From positions 1,015,591,441 through 1,015,655,440 of the forward strand of contig OX336389.2 of assembly GCA_946902985.2 (NCBI GenBank): DNA of 64,000 bases, given 5' to 3'. A program made the translations under genes and the position numbers. Shown here in pieces: positions 11,150-23,189 of this stretch. The notes beneath the pieces are model-generated. The model saw only the letters and a program-made list of their open reading frames with translations. It made no database searches and was not told the DNA's origin. Numbering within the stretch: the first letter of the stretch is position 1; each line of letters begins with the position of its first letter. This DNA comes from Meconema thalassinum. Its lineage: Eukaryota > Arthropoda > Insecta > Orthoptera > Tettigoniidae.

Positions 11150-11825
11150 AATCAGCAATTTAGATTTTATATTAAAGCCACTAGCTCCCCAGACCATAAA
11201 GCTCAGGTGTGCCTCTCTACAATATGGTCTGGGCATCGCACACGATTGTGGCGATCACTGCGGGTAAAACAGAAGAGTGATTCATCACGAAAGATGACAC
11301 TATGCCATTCGTCAAGCCATGCCAATCTTTCTCGACACCACTCCAATGTTGTGGGATCAATGGAACACCTGCAGGATCACAGGCTCATAAGTCATCTGCA
11401 CGCACATGATTGACAACTGCCTGATATGTAACACAGGGTGCCAATGTTCCTTGCATTTGCATTGCCGTTGCGTGGAGATCCATCTGGGCCATCCTCCCCC
11501 ACAGTTGTCCATAGAGTTGGGCTTGTGCTAGGTCTACAACTGCTGCCACATCCATTGTATTGTAGATGCCAGTCAGCAACAGTTCGTAGAGGTAACCCAC
11601 TCTCACACAGACCCGTTATCCGAGGCCTCTCAAACTGCGACAATTGTTGATAGTGTGGTCTTCTTTGTCGTCAAAACATATCTAACAGGGAACAGTTCAC
11701 TACACAGACTGCAAGTCAACTATACTACACTATGGTCTATGTACTAGAGGTGGTTTCTCCACAACCAATCACGTGGGGAGAATGGGCCTACATACCTACA
11801 GGGGGTGTTCCAATCTTGAAAATCA
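11150..11825 (-). pseudogene. Tc1-like transposase remnant
   Basis: On the minus strand, near 11600-11640, the frame reads MSQFERPRITGLCESGLPLR, the helix-turn-helix start typical of Tc1-like transposases. Near 11290-11330 it reads WHSVIFRDESLFCF, the region of the first catalytic Asp (usually F.DES.F). Frames change between the two and the second and third catalytic residues are lost. It is an old, inactive element. Confidence 0.65.
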
Positions 11826-12024
11826 TGATGTTGATGATAATTGTTGTTTTAAGGGGCCTAACATATAGGTTATCGGCCCCTAATGGTTTGGGTGATCGTG
11901 AAGATGATAATGAAATGTAAACTATAACTAAAACTAACTACTAACTTATATACTAGAAGAAGAAATGGAAAACAAAAGGAGAATAAGGCAAATAAAGGAC
12001 AGGAGGAAAAGAAATGCCCTCGAC
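11826..12024 (+). repeat. Left half of a dispersed repeat split by a THAP transposon
   Basis: It opens with a short hairpin-forming block at 11852-11882 (AGGGGCC ... GGCCCCT) and runs into a purine-rich stretch. The sequence resumes at 13732 after the THAP element. The hairpin block suggests a SINE-like family, but I see no clear tRNA promoter boxes. Confidence 0.5.
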
Positions 12025-13731
12025 CACGGCGTTCTTAAGTTACAGGCGGGAGCGGTACCCCCACTCTGCCACCGGAGAGTGACGTCAGGAGTCTCTGCTG
12101 GCCGGCAGACAGCAGGCTAGTCATACGGCAGAGAGATGCATTCATGTAATTAAATCGGTTTTGTTTACAGAAGAAATTGGGATGGACTTCGGAATTTCAC
12201 CACAGTCCTTCCTTAGAGATCGATGAATTATGCGAGACGTTTTCCGCTGTCACTACGAGCGATTAAAGCAAATGACTGCGATACAAGTCAGCCCAGAGCG
12301 GTATACAAAAAGAGCATGCTGGAAACTAATGTTTGATTGCACTACAAGTAGGCAGTTTTTGTATCTTCTACAGAACACAATAATTAGTTGAATGTATTTA
12401 AGTGAGAATATCATATCTGTTTATGTACTTTAACAAACAGGAAATTTCTTCTTATCATCACACTTTTCAGTGGCATTTTATTTTTCAAGATATGAAAAAG
12501 GGGCTACATTAAGGGAAGAAGTCAATCTTTGTAAATGTTTAGAATGAGGAAGGGATAGAAATTTGTTCTGCCTGATAGTATCATAACACTTCGCGGATTG
12601 CATGTACAATATGTAAGAGCAAAGTATCATGTTGGGAGAATACCTTTTTTTGTTCTTAAATATAAGAGAGAATTGCTAGGATAAAAAATTAACTTGCTGA
12701 GAAATTTCCTCTTCTTCACTATCCAATAAAGTTTCTTGTATGACATCCAGCAATTTTAAGACATTGGCCAAGCTGGTTTGGAATGTCTTCTCAGTAAGAT
12801 ACTGTAACAAACTGAACAGTGTTCTCCAACTCTTCACAGCTGTTTCAATTCCCAACAATGAAGCAAGTTCTGAAGAAGACAATTGCAAATTGTTATATAA
12901 AGCCGAAACAAGTAAATGATTATCTGCATTAATATAAAAATCAAAAGTCATAGACTCAAAATTGATTCAATATATAACCATTCTATCGTCAAAAATATTG
13001 AAATTAATAGCTGAGTCCCCTTTCACTTTAGTGCTATTATCTGCTAATCGTTTCTCCAGAGAATTGCATAAACTCTCGAAACTGATTATAACATCGTCCC
13101 ATTCTGCAGCAGCAACAGCACTTTCTTGAGCATGTTTCTTCCTCACTTCGATTTCTCTTCTCCTCTCTTCTGGATGTTTCCGCTTAATTTCACTTTCTTT
13201 TGTCAAGTATTTCGGAAAAACTTCAAAAATAGTAGGACAAGAACCTTTAACTAGCTTAGGATGATGGTATTTATACACTTGTTTCCGTCCATTAGAATCA
13301 CATTATTCATTCAGTAAAATAATGCAGTCCGGTTGAAAATGTTTAATACACACAACACTGTTCTCCGAAGGTGTCCAGTCCTTCCTCGGGATGCTTCTCA
13401 GGTTTACTTCCTTGGGAAAAGAGAAACAGTTCACGAAGGTGGTTTCAACTCCACGAACCTGAAAATTACTCCTACATCCTGGTACACAGCACCTTCGTGG
13501 CATTGTATATGCATTTAAAATATACCACGTGTGGCACGGGTATATTTAACACTTGTCACTGGACAACAGGAAAAGCAATATATTGTGAAATGTCACACTC
13601 GAAACATGGAAAAAATGAATACATCACAGCACGCCAACAAGACTTGAGCATCTATTAGCTGTCTGGAGTAAGACCCATGACGTCACAGCCCCGCCGGCAG
13701 TGTTCCCGCCTGTTGACTTAAGAACGCCGTG
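12025..13731 (-). mobile_element. THAP-domain (P-element-like) DNA transposon, nonautonomous
   Basis: Terminal inverted repeats begin CACGGCGTTCTTAAGT and continue with ACAGGCGGGA on both ends. A second shared block GTGACGTCA lies further in. The flanks CCTCGAC(C) and CCTCAAC(C) look like a 7-8-bp target duplication with one mismatch, as P-type elements give. The only gene inside is the THAP ORF on the minus strand. No catalytic domain is visible. Confidence 0.75.
12676..13503 (-). pseudogene. THAP zinc-finger protein of the transposon
   Basis: It starts MPRRCCVPGCRSNF, the first half of a C2CH THAP DNA-binding domain. It continues with DWTPSENSVVCIKHFQPDC, which supplies the Trp, second Cys and His of the finger. 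After one in-frame TAA the same frame carries SCPTIFEVFPKYL, equivalent to the PTIF motif that follows THAP domains. A charged, probably coiled-coil part then follows. A second in-frame stop occurs just before the last 90 residues. There is no RNase H-like transposase core, so it would be a DNA-binding partner or a remnant only. Confidence 0.75.
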
Positions 13732-13960
13732 CCTCAACCCTCGAAGAATGCGGATTAAGGGACTTGGAAGGAAGGAGAGCCATGAAAGGCAGATAGGAAA
13801 GTGAAAGAGGAGAGGATCCACCCCAGAGGTAATGGATAAAAGAGGGAAAACCAGACCCAGCTCAGGAATCCCTCGGGGTCGCCAACTCCCTAACTCACCA
13901 GCCGTGAGCCCTGGAGGGTGTAGCAATATCTAGGGTGCACCAGAAGTGGTGGGGCTACAT
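13732..13960 (+). repeat. Right half of the repeat split by the THAP transposon
   Basis: It begins with the duplicated CCTCAACC and continues CTCGAAGAATGCGGATTAAGG. It is a purine-rich sequence that ends near an AGGGTG block at about 13916. It has no coding potential. Confidence 0.5.
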
Positions 13961-14109
13961 ACACCCTGCCTCCTTGAGGGCCTTGCTCTTGAAAATCAAT
14001 TTCATGAGTTACAGTAAGTATATATTGCAAGGTTACTCTGATCATTCCTATGTATTTTCGCACAGAGTTCGAGAACGGAACTAAAAGAAAGAACTGCAGT
14101 TACCAAGAG

Positions 14110-14700
14110 TGAGCTTATTCTCTGTTTGAGGGCCTGCACATATACCGTAATAGTGTTATGGGTGTAATGTCCTTTCTAACTGCCACAGCTTTAGAGAAGC
14201 TGAGATTTTTCCCAGAAGGGGATCTTTAACATCCTAGAAAATCTTCTGACTAGTGTCTCATGATTAAGCAAGCACCTTTAAATGCCAACTGACCACGCCA
14301 GGATTTGACTCCACGACCTTGGCCACAGTAGGCAAGAACCTCAACGACTATGCCACACAGCCAGTCTATTGTTCTGCAGTGTGTAATGGTGATTATATTT
14401 TTAATTTTTGGCTAGGATTGCAACCAATATGGCATTTGTCTAGAGTTGAAGTGAGAAAAGACAGAAACCACTTCAAGGATGACTGAGCTGGGAATGGAGC
14501 CCTTAGTTGTAGGCATATCCCAAACAAAAACAGAGCTGGGAATGAAGCCCTCTGTTTGAGGGCCTGCACATATACCGTAATAGTGCTATGGTGTAATGTC
14601 CTTTCTAACTGCCACAGCTTTAGAGAAGCTGAGATTTTTCCCAGAAGGGCTCGGTCGTGATCCCGATTACCTCCGATATGGATAATGTAATGTCCAATCC
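14110..14700 (-). repeat. Cluster of decayed SINEs with a roughly 100-bp direct duplication
   Basis: The block from CTCTGTTTGAGGGCCTGCAC through TTTTTCCCAGAAGGG occurs twice, at about 14121-14218 and 14552-14648. It includes the reverse-strand tail of the SINE seen at 43565. A degenerate tRNA-like head in reverse (GGATTTGACTCC) is near 14300. Confidence 0.6.
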
Positions 14701-15740
14701 CGATCAACGGCATTTGTCATGGGAACGTGTTAGAAGTCTTATAAGGATAATCATGTTGTAAACAAGGAAAGATGGTCATGAATGAGAGTGTAGCCAACCT
14801 TTGCACTTTTACACTATCATATTTAGTATTCCGACCATTGTTCTGTGCTGATTACACCTCGTATATTGCTCATGTGTAGGTTATTCAAATCAACTCAATT
14901 ATATTATTATAATAGGTAAGAAGAAACATACTAGAGGTGATATGTACTTATATTTGTATGGGGGTTTCAAATAATGAAGTCGAGCTCTCAATAGTTAATG
15001 AATTTCTCTCTAATAAAGAAAAATCGGCTAAATTAAAATATTTATAGCATTTTTCATGTTTGAAGGAATGTCATTCGAAAGGTAAATTAGCGTTGTGTAG
15101 TTCTAGAATAGTTCATTTTATACATACCGGTAACCATGTTGGTTCGTTGAGAATAGGTTTGTTCGTTCTAGAATAAGTTAGATTGTATGAGAACTGATGA
15201 AGGTAATACCAGTATGTGACAGTTTTACATAGGCTACAGCTTTTGAATCACACTCTTGGCATGTTGGACGAGGTATGTGAACCCTCATGTTCCTGCAATT
15301 TATCCAATGGGCAATATTGCTTACAAAACTTGCTTGTAGTGGTGATCGTAGTGCAACATCGGAAGTATCTGCACCCACAATACTGGTTCATGAGCCACCA
15401 GCACTAGAGATCTAGCCTACACAATGCCCCCACCCTCTCCTCATAATTCTATTTATTAAATGTATCATAATTTCATAAAGATGAATTTCAGAGATTCCCA
15501 TCTTGGGTTCACTTCAGCTGCTACATTCAAGCCCTTCTATGGCACTACTACCCTTCAATATACACAATTACACAAACTCTATATTCTAATTATAACATTC
15601 CACCACGAGAATGCATGATTATCCATTGCTGATGCTTGGACTAGTGCAGGGACACGAAGAGGACGGTTATCATGGGCCAAAATGTTTAATGACTGCAAAA
15701 TAAATAAATAAATAAATAAATAATAATTTGAAGAATTGAC
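14700..15740. other. Unassigned intron DNA
   Basis: No gene or repeat match is recognised, except a short AAAT microsatellite at about 15699-15724. Confidence 0.4.
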
Positions 15741-15744
15741 TGAA

Positions 15745-15965
15745 AATTAAATAATGTTATTTGGTTTTATGTCCATTTTAACCATGGAGGCTCTTAGAGA
15801 CTCTGGGGTACTGGAAGTTTGCCACAAGGCAGATCTTTAAATTAAATCTACTGACACGGCTCCCTCACATTTGCGCACCCTCATGTGCCAACCGACTGCA
15901 ACAGGATTCGATTTAATTCTGGAACCGTGGACACAGCAGGCGAGAACGTTACAGCTGCACCACCA
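15745..15965 (-). repeat. tRNA-derived SINE, reverse orientation
   Basis: It is the reverse complement of the SINE at 43565. It shows GGTTTTATGTCCATT, the GGCTCTTAGAGACTCTGGGGT block, CAGATCTTTAAATT, and a degenerate B box in reverse (GGATTCGATTTAATTC). Confidence 0.65.
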
Positions 15966-16434
15966 AGCTAGTCGAATGAAAATTAAGGATAGCAGCCACT
16001 TTCATGTGAAGAGAAGAGAAGTGTTCTGCCCCTCGCTCCCCGAGCTCTTGAATAGATGATGTTAATCCCATTTGGATTCTTAGATTTTGAAGAATTACTG
16101 TAATTGGTTAAATTTAATTCAAAAGGGATATACCAAATATTTGATTTCTATGGTGAAAATTTTAAAAGGCAGGAAGGTACTGGTAGCAATGATTGATTTA
16201 GCTGCGAGTTCTGTGGCAGCTAACCACACCTCACAAATTACGAGCCAGGGAGGAGTTCAGTGCTTTGTTGCTTATCTTTTCTTGAGACAAATTCCCCACC
16301 CCTGACTGAATCAAGCCTTCATTAGGATATTTTGATACCTATAACTCATTCATTTAACAATTCTGTGGTGACGCAATTTACTTTGCAAGTTAACCAATCT
16401 TATTTTTATAATCATGAATGACTAGTGTTATGTG

Positions 16435-16600
16435 TGTGGCAACCATGGGATAGTCAGCTGCCTCTCCCAATTGCTTTGAGGCACTTGTCTTTTGTCCCCA
16501 GCATTGCTGGATTGAATCACAGTAAAATTCTTGCATGGTGGTGTCTCTAATACCCCAACAGTTAAAAGGGATGTTAGACCCATATTAATAAGAGATCATG
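16435..16600 (+). repeat. Decayed tRNA-derived SINE
   Basis: A tRNA-like head with a GCTGGATTGAATC B-box-like block is followed by the GTGTCTCTAATACC...GTTAAAAGGGATGT tail of the 43565 family. Confidence 0.55.
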
Positions 16601-17085
16601 GAGCTCAGATCAATGCTTGAGGAGTTTTGAGGTGTCGTCTAGTTACACTTGCCTGCAAATTTGTTTTCAGTAGAAAATGAAGCGGGCTGAATCTATGATG
16701 GCCTCAGTTATAGTGTAAGTTCTTCTCTTGCATACAAGATCAAGAAATTTTAAAAAATGTTAATCGTCCATATTCAATGGCCTAATTTACATTCCGTCCG
16801 CATAATTTCAGAGGAACAATGTTTGAATTCTATATGATCGTGCCTCACCAGTCCATGCATATAACATACTGGGAATGTTCTAGGTTGAAATGGAAAGAAT
16901 GCAAGGGGTTAGAAGCTCGTGCTATTGGTTTAAAGATCTGAATATTACTACAGATTTTGAATGAGTGATTATGAACTCCTGCACAAGAGTATTTTCAGGA
17001 ATGCCACTTACAGAATGTTTCTTTCACCAGCTTAGTTTACAGGAAAATTCAAAGTGAAGGAGTGCAGGGGGCTTACAATAATAGA
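16601..17085. other. Unassigned intron DNA
   Basis: No supported feature is visible. Confidence 0.4.
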
Positions 17086-17330
17086 AGCCTAACCTGTAAT
17101 GTAGGGGTGGAATGCTGATCCGTTACCTAGGTGATCCCAGGTTTAATTACAGGCTCTGATAGAAATTTAAGTTTTGATACGAGGGTTAGAAGGGGTTCAC
17201 TCAGCCTAGAGAGGACAATTCAGTAGCTGCTTTACATGTGAAATAGCACCCATGCCTGTCGTCACATTGGCTATATGTCCCCCAAAATGTACAGGCTATA
17301 AGCTGGGTGGCAGTCGTCCTGTGTTTGCAT
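17086..17330 (+). repeat. Decayed copy of the SINE seen intact at 20277
   Basis: It shares GATCCCAGGTTTAATTACAGGCTC (degenerate B box), GGGGTTCACTCAGCCTAGAGAGGACAATTCAGTAGCTG and the later GCTGGGTGGCAGTCG block, in the same order as the better copy. Confidence 0.65.
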
Positions 17331-20276
17331 GATCTTCTGGACCCAATCACGGGGTTAGTTTAGTTCTTTCTGACAAGAGATGACCGTGAAGGCATGTGCT
17401 GTTACCTATGGTGTTAGCTCTGGCAAATGATGAAGTCTTTAATGTACCATACTTAAGAGACAAGGTAGTTGATGAGCTGATTCCATTCGTCGAATACTTC
17501 AAAGAATTTAATGTATTAGAGTGAGCAGCTAGAGCAGCTTTGCCTGAGTTAAGTGAGGAAAGAAGTGTAAAGGGCAGACCAAACAGTAAGAGGACAGTGA
17601 CTGAAGGAGGAATTAGAATTATGTAATTTTAAAAATGTAAATTAATTTTCACCATCCCATAATGAGCCCTGAATTTCCTGTGTGAAAGTTTGATACAAAT
17701 ATTTCAAGTCTATGCATTGTAACATGAGATTTATTGATGCTGGAAATTAGCACTAGGCTTCAAGAATGGGTCGTCATGTGACTCCCGTGTAAAATAAACA
17801 CTGGTTAGACGGGTTCAGTCTAGTGGTGAGAGGACAGCTCTGGTTGAAAATAAAATGTAAAAATAAATTGCAGGCGTGCCTACGCACGAGTCGAACTATA
17901 TCATGTGACCCGATTCAAATGTTAAAGAATCCTGAGGTTAAACGAAGGTGGTAATTACAATAAAATGATTGTTACACAAGTACCAAAAGAAATTCGATTG
18001 CACTAAGAATACAGGAAAATTTAAGACGATTATTGTCATATTTTGGAATTTTAGTAAGGGAAGTATTACAGAAGATATCATTACTGTACTTTCACGAAGT
18101 TTAAGCGCCAATAGTCCTATGGTAGGGAAACGCACCATTCTGAGTGAGGCTGTTTATTCTGAACGTTTGAAGTGATAAGACGTATTGTCGAGTTCGAGAC
18201 CAGGTGCGGTCCTGAGGAATTATATCTGACGGCGAAATATTCCAGTACCGATAGCTCTATCATTTACAAACTATAATCGTTTCTTTGTTGCAGAGCAGTT
18301 GTGAGACATTAGAAACATTTCAACGGAGACTACAAGGGAAATTCAGTCAACATTTTTCAAAATTCTATTGAAAATGAATTTCATTCCCACATTGAGAGGA
18401 ACAACATTTGATAGTATTATGGCAGTGGAGATGGCAGAGTAAATATCCAGGGTGGAAAGATCAACAGTAACCAGATAACATCAACTACAACCAGGGAAAA
18501 CTCTGGAGTAACATAAAATACTCAAAATATGGTGATACGACAACGGAATATGGTTCTACTACTCTCACTTCCAGAACATCTGACAGCAGTATGAAGAGAA
18601 GAAGAAGAGGCTTTGGACAAGGGCCATCCCAGTTCACGATCCAGTTCTATTCCTGAACTAGGGACAATGCGGGGCGAGACCAGTTCGAGTCCAGAGTGAG
18701 TAAGCGGAGACGCAGTTCAAATGGCTGGAGAGAACGAGGTGAAACCCGGAGAAGACATCTGAAAGTGAACCGGTATATCTTTCGATATATCTTACATCTG
18801 CAGTTGAAGCCATCAAAAGGTAGAAAGAAGATCTTTTATGTAGCTTTGTTGTAGAGTATTTTGAATTTCCATGAGAAACCTTTTTCAACATTTGTTTTTG
18901 CATTCTTTGATTTTGGATTTGTTGACTTAGTAATTTTGAATTTAGATTTGGGTCGTATTTTTGACATTTGATATTTTCAGTAGTAGATTTTATCATAAAT
19001 TTAGGACTTGTGTGCGATTAAATTTGTCGTTAATATTTTGAGTTGGAGATATGCATGCCTCGACAGAAATTTTGTAAGATTATAGGAATAGATCGTTAGA
19101 TCCCAAATAGGGAGTGCGAGATTTAGATATTTTTTGTTTTTATATGATTGTAAGATTTTAACGTCAGAAAGACTTTTGTATAGAGGTCAACAATTGATTG
19201 TCAGTTGGAACAGATTCTTACACAATAGAGTGACAGATTTAACACAAAGGTTCTGTTATCGTAAAAGACAATGATATTCTTTACTATTTGTGAAACCACT
19301 TGAAATAAGTATCTATTGGAAAGGAAGGCCTAAGAAGGTAAAAATTGAAAAGGAACGAATTTCTGATTGTTGACAGAAATATTTAAGAATGATCCAAGAG
19401 GTGTACAAGTTTATTATTATTATTATCAGTCTCTGATGAATTTTGTTGTGAAGGTAAATTCTTTGAAGTTCTGCAGCTACTGTAAGCATATGTAGAAAAG
19501 CTCTGTCGTTAATATTTTAAGGAAACGCATTGTTAAGCATGTTTGTTTTTATATACTTTGAAAGTAAAGACAAATTTCATACGGGCATAGTGATGTTGGA
19601 ATGATTCTGTAAAATACCAGTACGTAAAGAAAGTGAAGGTTGTTATTTGAGAGAAGTATACGTGAAAAATAGAGAAACTAGTTATGATGTTTTTTTTTAA
19701 CTGAAAGTGGTTTGTTATGAAAGATGGATATGTGATTATGTGAAGATTTATGCCACATTCATTGGAAAGGAAAAATGTATTTATGAAGAAGGTTATGCGT
19801 ATTTTGGCAGTTATAGCAACTATAGATTTTGTGGAGGGTAATTGCACGAATTGTCCAGTAATAATGTTTATTGCTATTGATTTTATTTTTATTCTTGATT
19901 TAGACAATTTTCCTGAGGTATACCTCATTGTAAGGTTGCAGAGAACCCAATTAAGACTGAAATGAGAAGAGGGAGAGGGACTAAAGTATCCAGTTTCCAA
20001 GCACAAACATTTGGTGTGAGTTATGGAAGTGAAAGTGGAATTTCTTGAAGGAATGGAAAGGCTTGAAATCAGCAAATTGTTGTAGATAGATGTACAGATA
20101 GTTGTAGCGTTAAGGGAATAGTGACAGCTGGCTATGTCCCATTGCGTTTAAGTGTGAAATAGAATGGAGTTAAAATTGTATAGATTAAAATATAGAATTG
20201 TGTTTAGAATAGGTTAATCACATCTACGGTTAATAATTTATAAAATATAGGGTTTTAATGTTGTTTAATTCCAATT
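17331..20276. other. Unassigned intron DNA
   Basis: The sequence is AT-rich. The ORFs in it are short, lack recognisable motifs and overlap on both strands. I see no terminal repeats, RT motif or transposase motif. Confidence 0.4.
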
Positions 20277-20565
20277 GCGGGCCCCGTGGTGTTGGGGTAG
20301 CGGGCCTGCCTCTCACCCCGGGTTCAATTCCCGGCTCCGTCAGTGATTTTAGAAACTGACGTGAGGGCTGGAACGGGGTGCACTCAGCCTCGTGAGGACA
20401 ATTGAGTAGCTGTCTGACAGTAAGGCAGCGCCCCGATCATGAAAACCAAGATTAACGGCCGAGGGGACCCGATGCGCTGATCACGCGTCACCCAAATGGC
20501 TGGGCAGCGGTCGCTTGGTAGGCCTAGGCCCGTCAAGAGCTGTAGTGCCAGGGGTTATTATGTTA
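20277..20565 (+). repeat. tRNA-derived SINE
   Basis: The head reads like a tRNA. An A-box-like GTGGTGTTGGGGTAGCGGG is followed by a clear B box within CCCGGGTTCAATTCCCGGC. A tRNA-unrelated body follows (CACTCAGCCTCGTGAGGAC), then a TTATTATGTTATTA tail. These are the internal RNA polymerase III promoter elements expected of a SINE. The body makes it a SINE rather than a functional tRNA gene. Confidence 0.85.
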
Positions 20566-21285
20566 TTATATTATTAATTCCAATTAGAAATAGAAGTCGA
20601 GGTAACTGTCTATAAAATGCTAGGAGCAGCATTTCAAAAGATTTTAAGTTGGATAACATCGTTATATTTTATTTAGGAGTATTTAATTTATTTGATTTGA
20701 TTTTTTCGAGATAGTTTCTTTTTGGAAGATTTTTATTTTCTATTGTATCGTCTTAGTCAATAAATATGGGACATGAGGGTTTTCCTTTGTCCCCTGCTTT
20801 TATAGAAACCAAGCGTTATTGATCAATAATAATCAAAATGAGATTAAGCCACGGAATTGAAGATGGTAGCCCATATAATTTTTCATCCCATTTGCCCCAA
20901 GAAGCACAAGTTTCTCACTCTACCCTTGTTAACTTTTTTCTTCATTCTGCAGTATAATGTCATTGTAGGAAGAAATCTGTGTATCCTGCTATCCCATTTG
21001 TCAGGCATATCTTTCAGTGGTTTAGCTAGCTGGGGCCACGAAGAAGCTGCGATCCATCCAGATGGTTTTAAAAGGGTACAATACCTATAAACTTAAACTT
21101 TTAAAACTGTACCGTGAATTTGAAAATAATTGTTTCTATTACATTGTAATAATTTTAGGAAAAACGGGATTAGGAATTTTAATTTGAGGAAAAATTACAG
21201 AACGATTGTTGTCTTCATATTGAATAACATGGCAAATATGGATTTTGAAAGTCAAATTATGCCCCTTTGCTGCATAATTTTGATA
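20566..21285. other. Unassigned, probably Harbinger 5' region
   Basis: No coding motif was found. The stretch directly precedes the Harbinger transposase and may hold its left end, but I could not define a terminal inverted repeat. Confidence 0.35.
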
Positions 21286-22629
21286 GGACACCTTGTCCAG
21301 GTTGATTGAGGATCACCGGCTTAGACTATCACGATTGAGACGGCAGGTGCTGAGTCTTCTTATTCGCCATTCAATCGATCGGTTTCCTATGACTCGGAGT
21401 GTGTGGTCAGTGTCGAGGAGTGGCAGATGGTGGGATACGATTGTGCCCAGATTCAGTGATGCTGCTTGGAAAGAAAATTTTCGTGTGTGCTGTGACACTT
21501 ACACATACATATTAAATGTTCTTAGACAGAATATGGAGCGCAGGTCACCAACATGAGACTGTGCATTAGTGTGGATAAGAGAGTGGCCATTGCTCTGTAT
21601 GCACTGTCCTCCAGTAGCGAGTACAGAACTGTGGCTCATCTGTTTAGTGTTTCCAAGAGTTTAGTCTGTGTGATAGTTAAAGCCCTGCCCGGATATCCGC
21701 GGATAAACCCACGGATATCTGCAAAATTGTTCGCCATGTGGATGTAGTTTGCATGGCTGTGCGGATAGTGGATAAGCTGTGGATAATCTTTGGAGAAAAT
21801 TTGCGGCTAGTTTTTAGAATACAATCCAAACTTGTTTAACCCTCTTGCTCTCAGGTCATATAGGGAGGTATGCTTTAAGTCCGTCAGCTGTTTTCTGATG
21901 AAATTGCCCAATGTTTTCTAAAACGTTATAACACCTACACATTCGCAGGTATCACAATAACAAAAAACACAGATATAGCTGAAATGCCAAGCATATGGGA
22001 GAAAAATAGTTCAAGGTCGTATCTTACCTATGAGGTAGAACAAAAATTATTTTGAAAAATTAAAATATTTTTAATGCAGAAAAATGTGATTTTAGAACTC
22101 ATTATAATGAAGTTTGTCCTACTTGGGGTCACATAGGCAATGATATTATAAAGACAACATAGTTGTTCACACATGTTCTTCATCTGATACCTTTCTGTGC
22201 CCTGGTTTCAGATTTATAAAAAAAAAAATTCTATGGTATGCAAGGAAGTTGGCAGCCATTTTCTGATGAAAGTACATTATATTGTTAAGAAATTGCAAAT
22301 AGTTTTTTGCATTGACAGGAATCACAATGACACTAACTGTGGACATTCTATAGATACAAGACCTTCTGAGAAAAATATTTCAATAATTTCTATATTCTAC
22401 AGGGTGTACCAAAAATTATACAAATGTGTGGATTGTCTTCTCTTTCAGAAATATTTCTTTGTAATGCTATTATTAGGCATACTCAGATCTGTCCTACTTT
22501 GCTCTAAACTTATAGCTTCATTCCAAAGACAACTTGATTATTCACATATTTGACTGATTTAAATAACTGTTTCTGCAATAGTTTCAGATTTATGTGAAAA
22601 ATATGTTACATTTCACTTATAAAAAATAT

Positions 22630-22815
22630 TCACTCACCAAACTCAGCATCTGTGTTTAGACAAGCACTCTGGATGTAACCCTTTCTCACATCATTATCAT
22701 CGTCATCACTACTAGATTCGGAAATAAAATCATCATCATCATCACTGTCGTAAGTGTCTAAATATTCGATAATATCACCGTCATTTAACTGAGAAGATGA
22801 CGCAGCCATAATCAC
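22630..22815 (-). pseudogene. piggyBac transposase N-terminal acidic exon
   Basis: It starts MIMAASSSQLNDGDIIEYLD and continues with an Asp/Ser-rich tract (DSDDDDDF...SSSDDDD), as seen at the N-terminus of piggyBac transposases. The frame ends in GAGTTTG|GTGAGT, a strong splice donor, so this looks like a first exon. The catalytic domain is missing from the element. Confidence 0.6.
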
Positions 22816-23169
22816 ACGCTAGGCTATCGTGCCCACAATACGCTAGATCACAGCTAATTTTAACCAAACCTAACAGAAAATGCTTCAAATTATACTTCTA
22901 CACATATACAAATGACCAACTGACTATATTCTAACAATTAACCAATAAAGACAGCACCAAAAAAGACCTCTATTATCACAACTCAATCTCAAGCTAACCT
23001 CGTGTTTGGGAACATAAACAAACTATATTTCCGCGCCAAATAAACAAGAAACGCTGCGCAAACTCTAAGAATAATTGAAGATCGGAATCCGGCTACCTTC
23101 GTTTAGCCCGCTTGGGCGATCTAACGAGGAAATGTAAAACTTATTCAAGTTTTCAGCGGGTGCCGACGA

Positions 23170-23189
23170 GGTAACGATATATCGTTACC
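23170..23189. repeat. Perfect 20-bp palindrome near the piggyBac end
   Basis: GGTAACGATATATCGTTACC is its own reverse complement and ends 15 bases from the right end of the piggyBac-like element. It could be a subterminal protein-binding site. This is inference only. Confidence 0.6.

Noticed and set aside
19533..20075. 180-codon minus-strand ORF
   Set aside because: It has low-complexity composition, no motif, no splice or promoter support, and an overlapping ORF on the other strand.
20277..20345. Functional tRNA gene
   Set aside because: The A and B boxes are followed by a SINE body, and the cloverleaf is imperfect. The same holds for the tRNA-like heads at 39768, 43565 and 62470.
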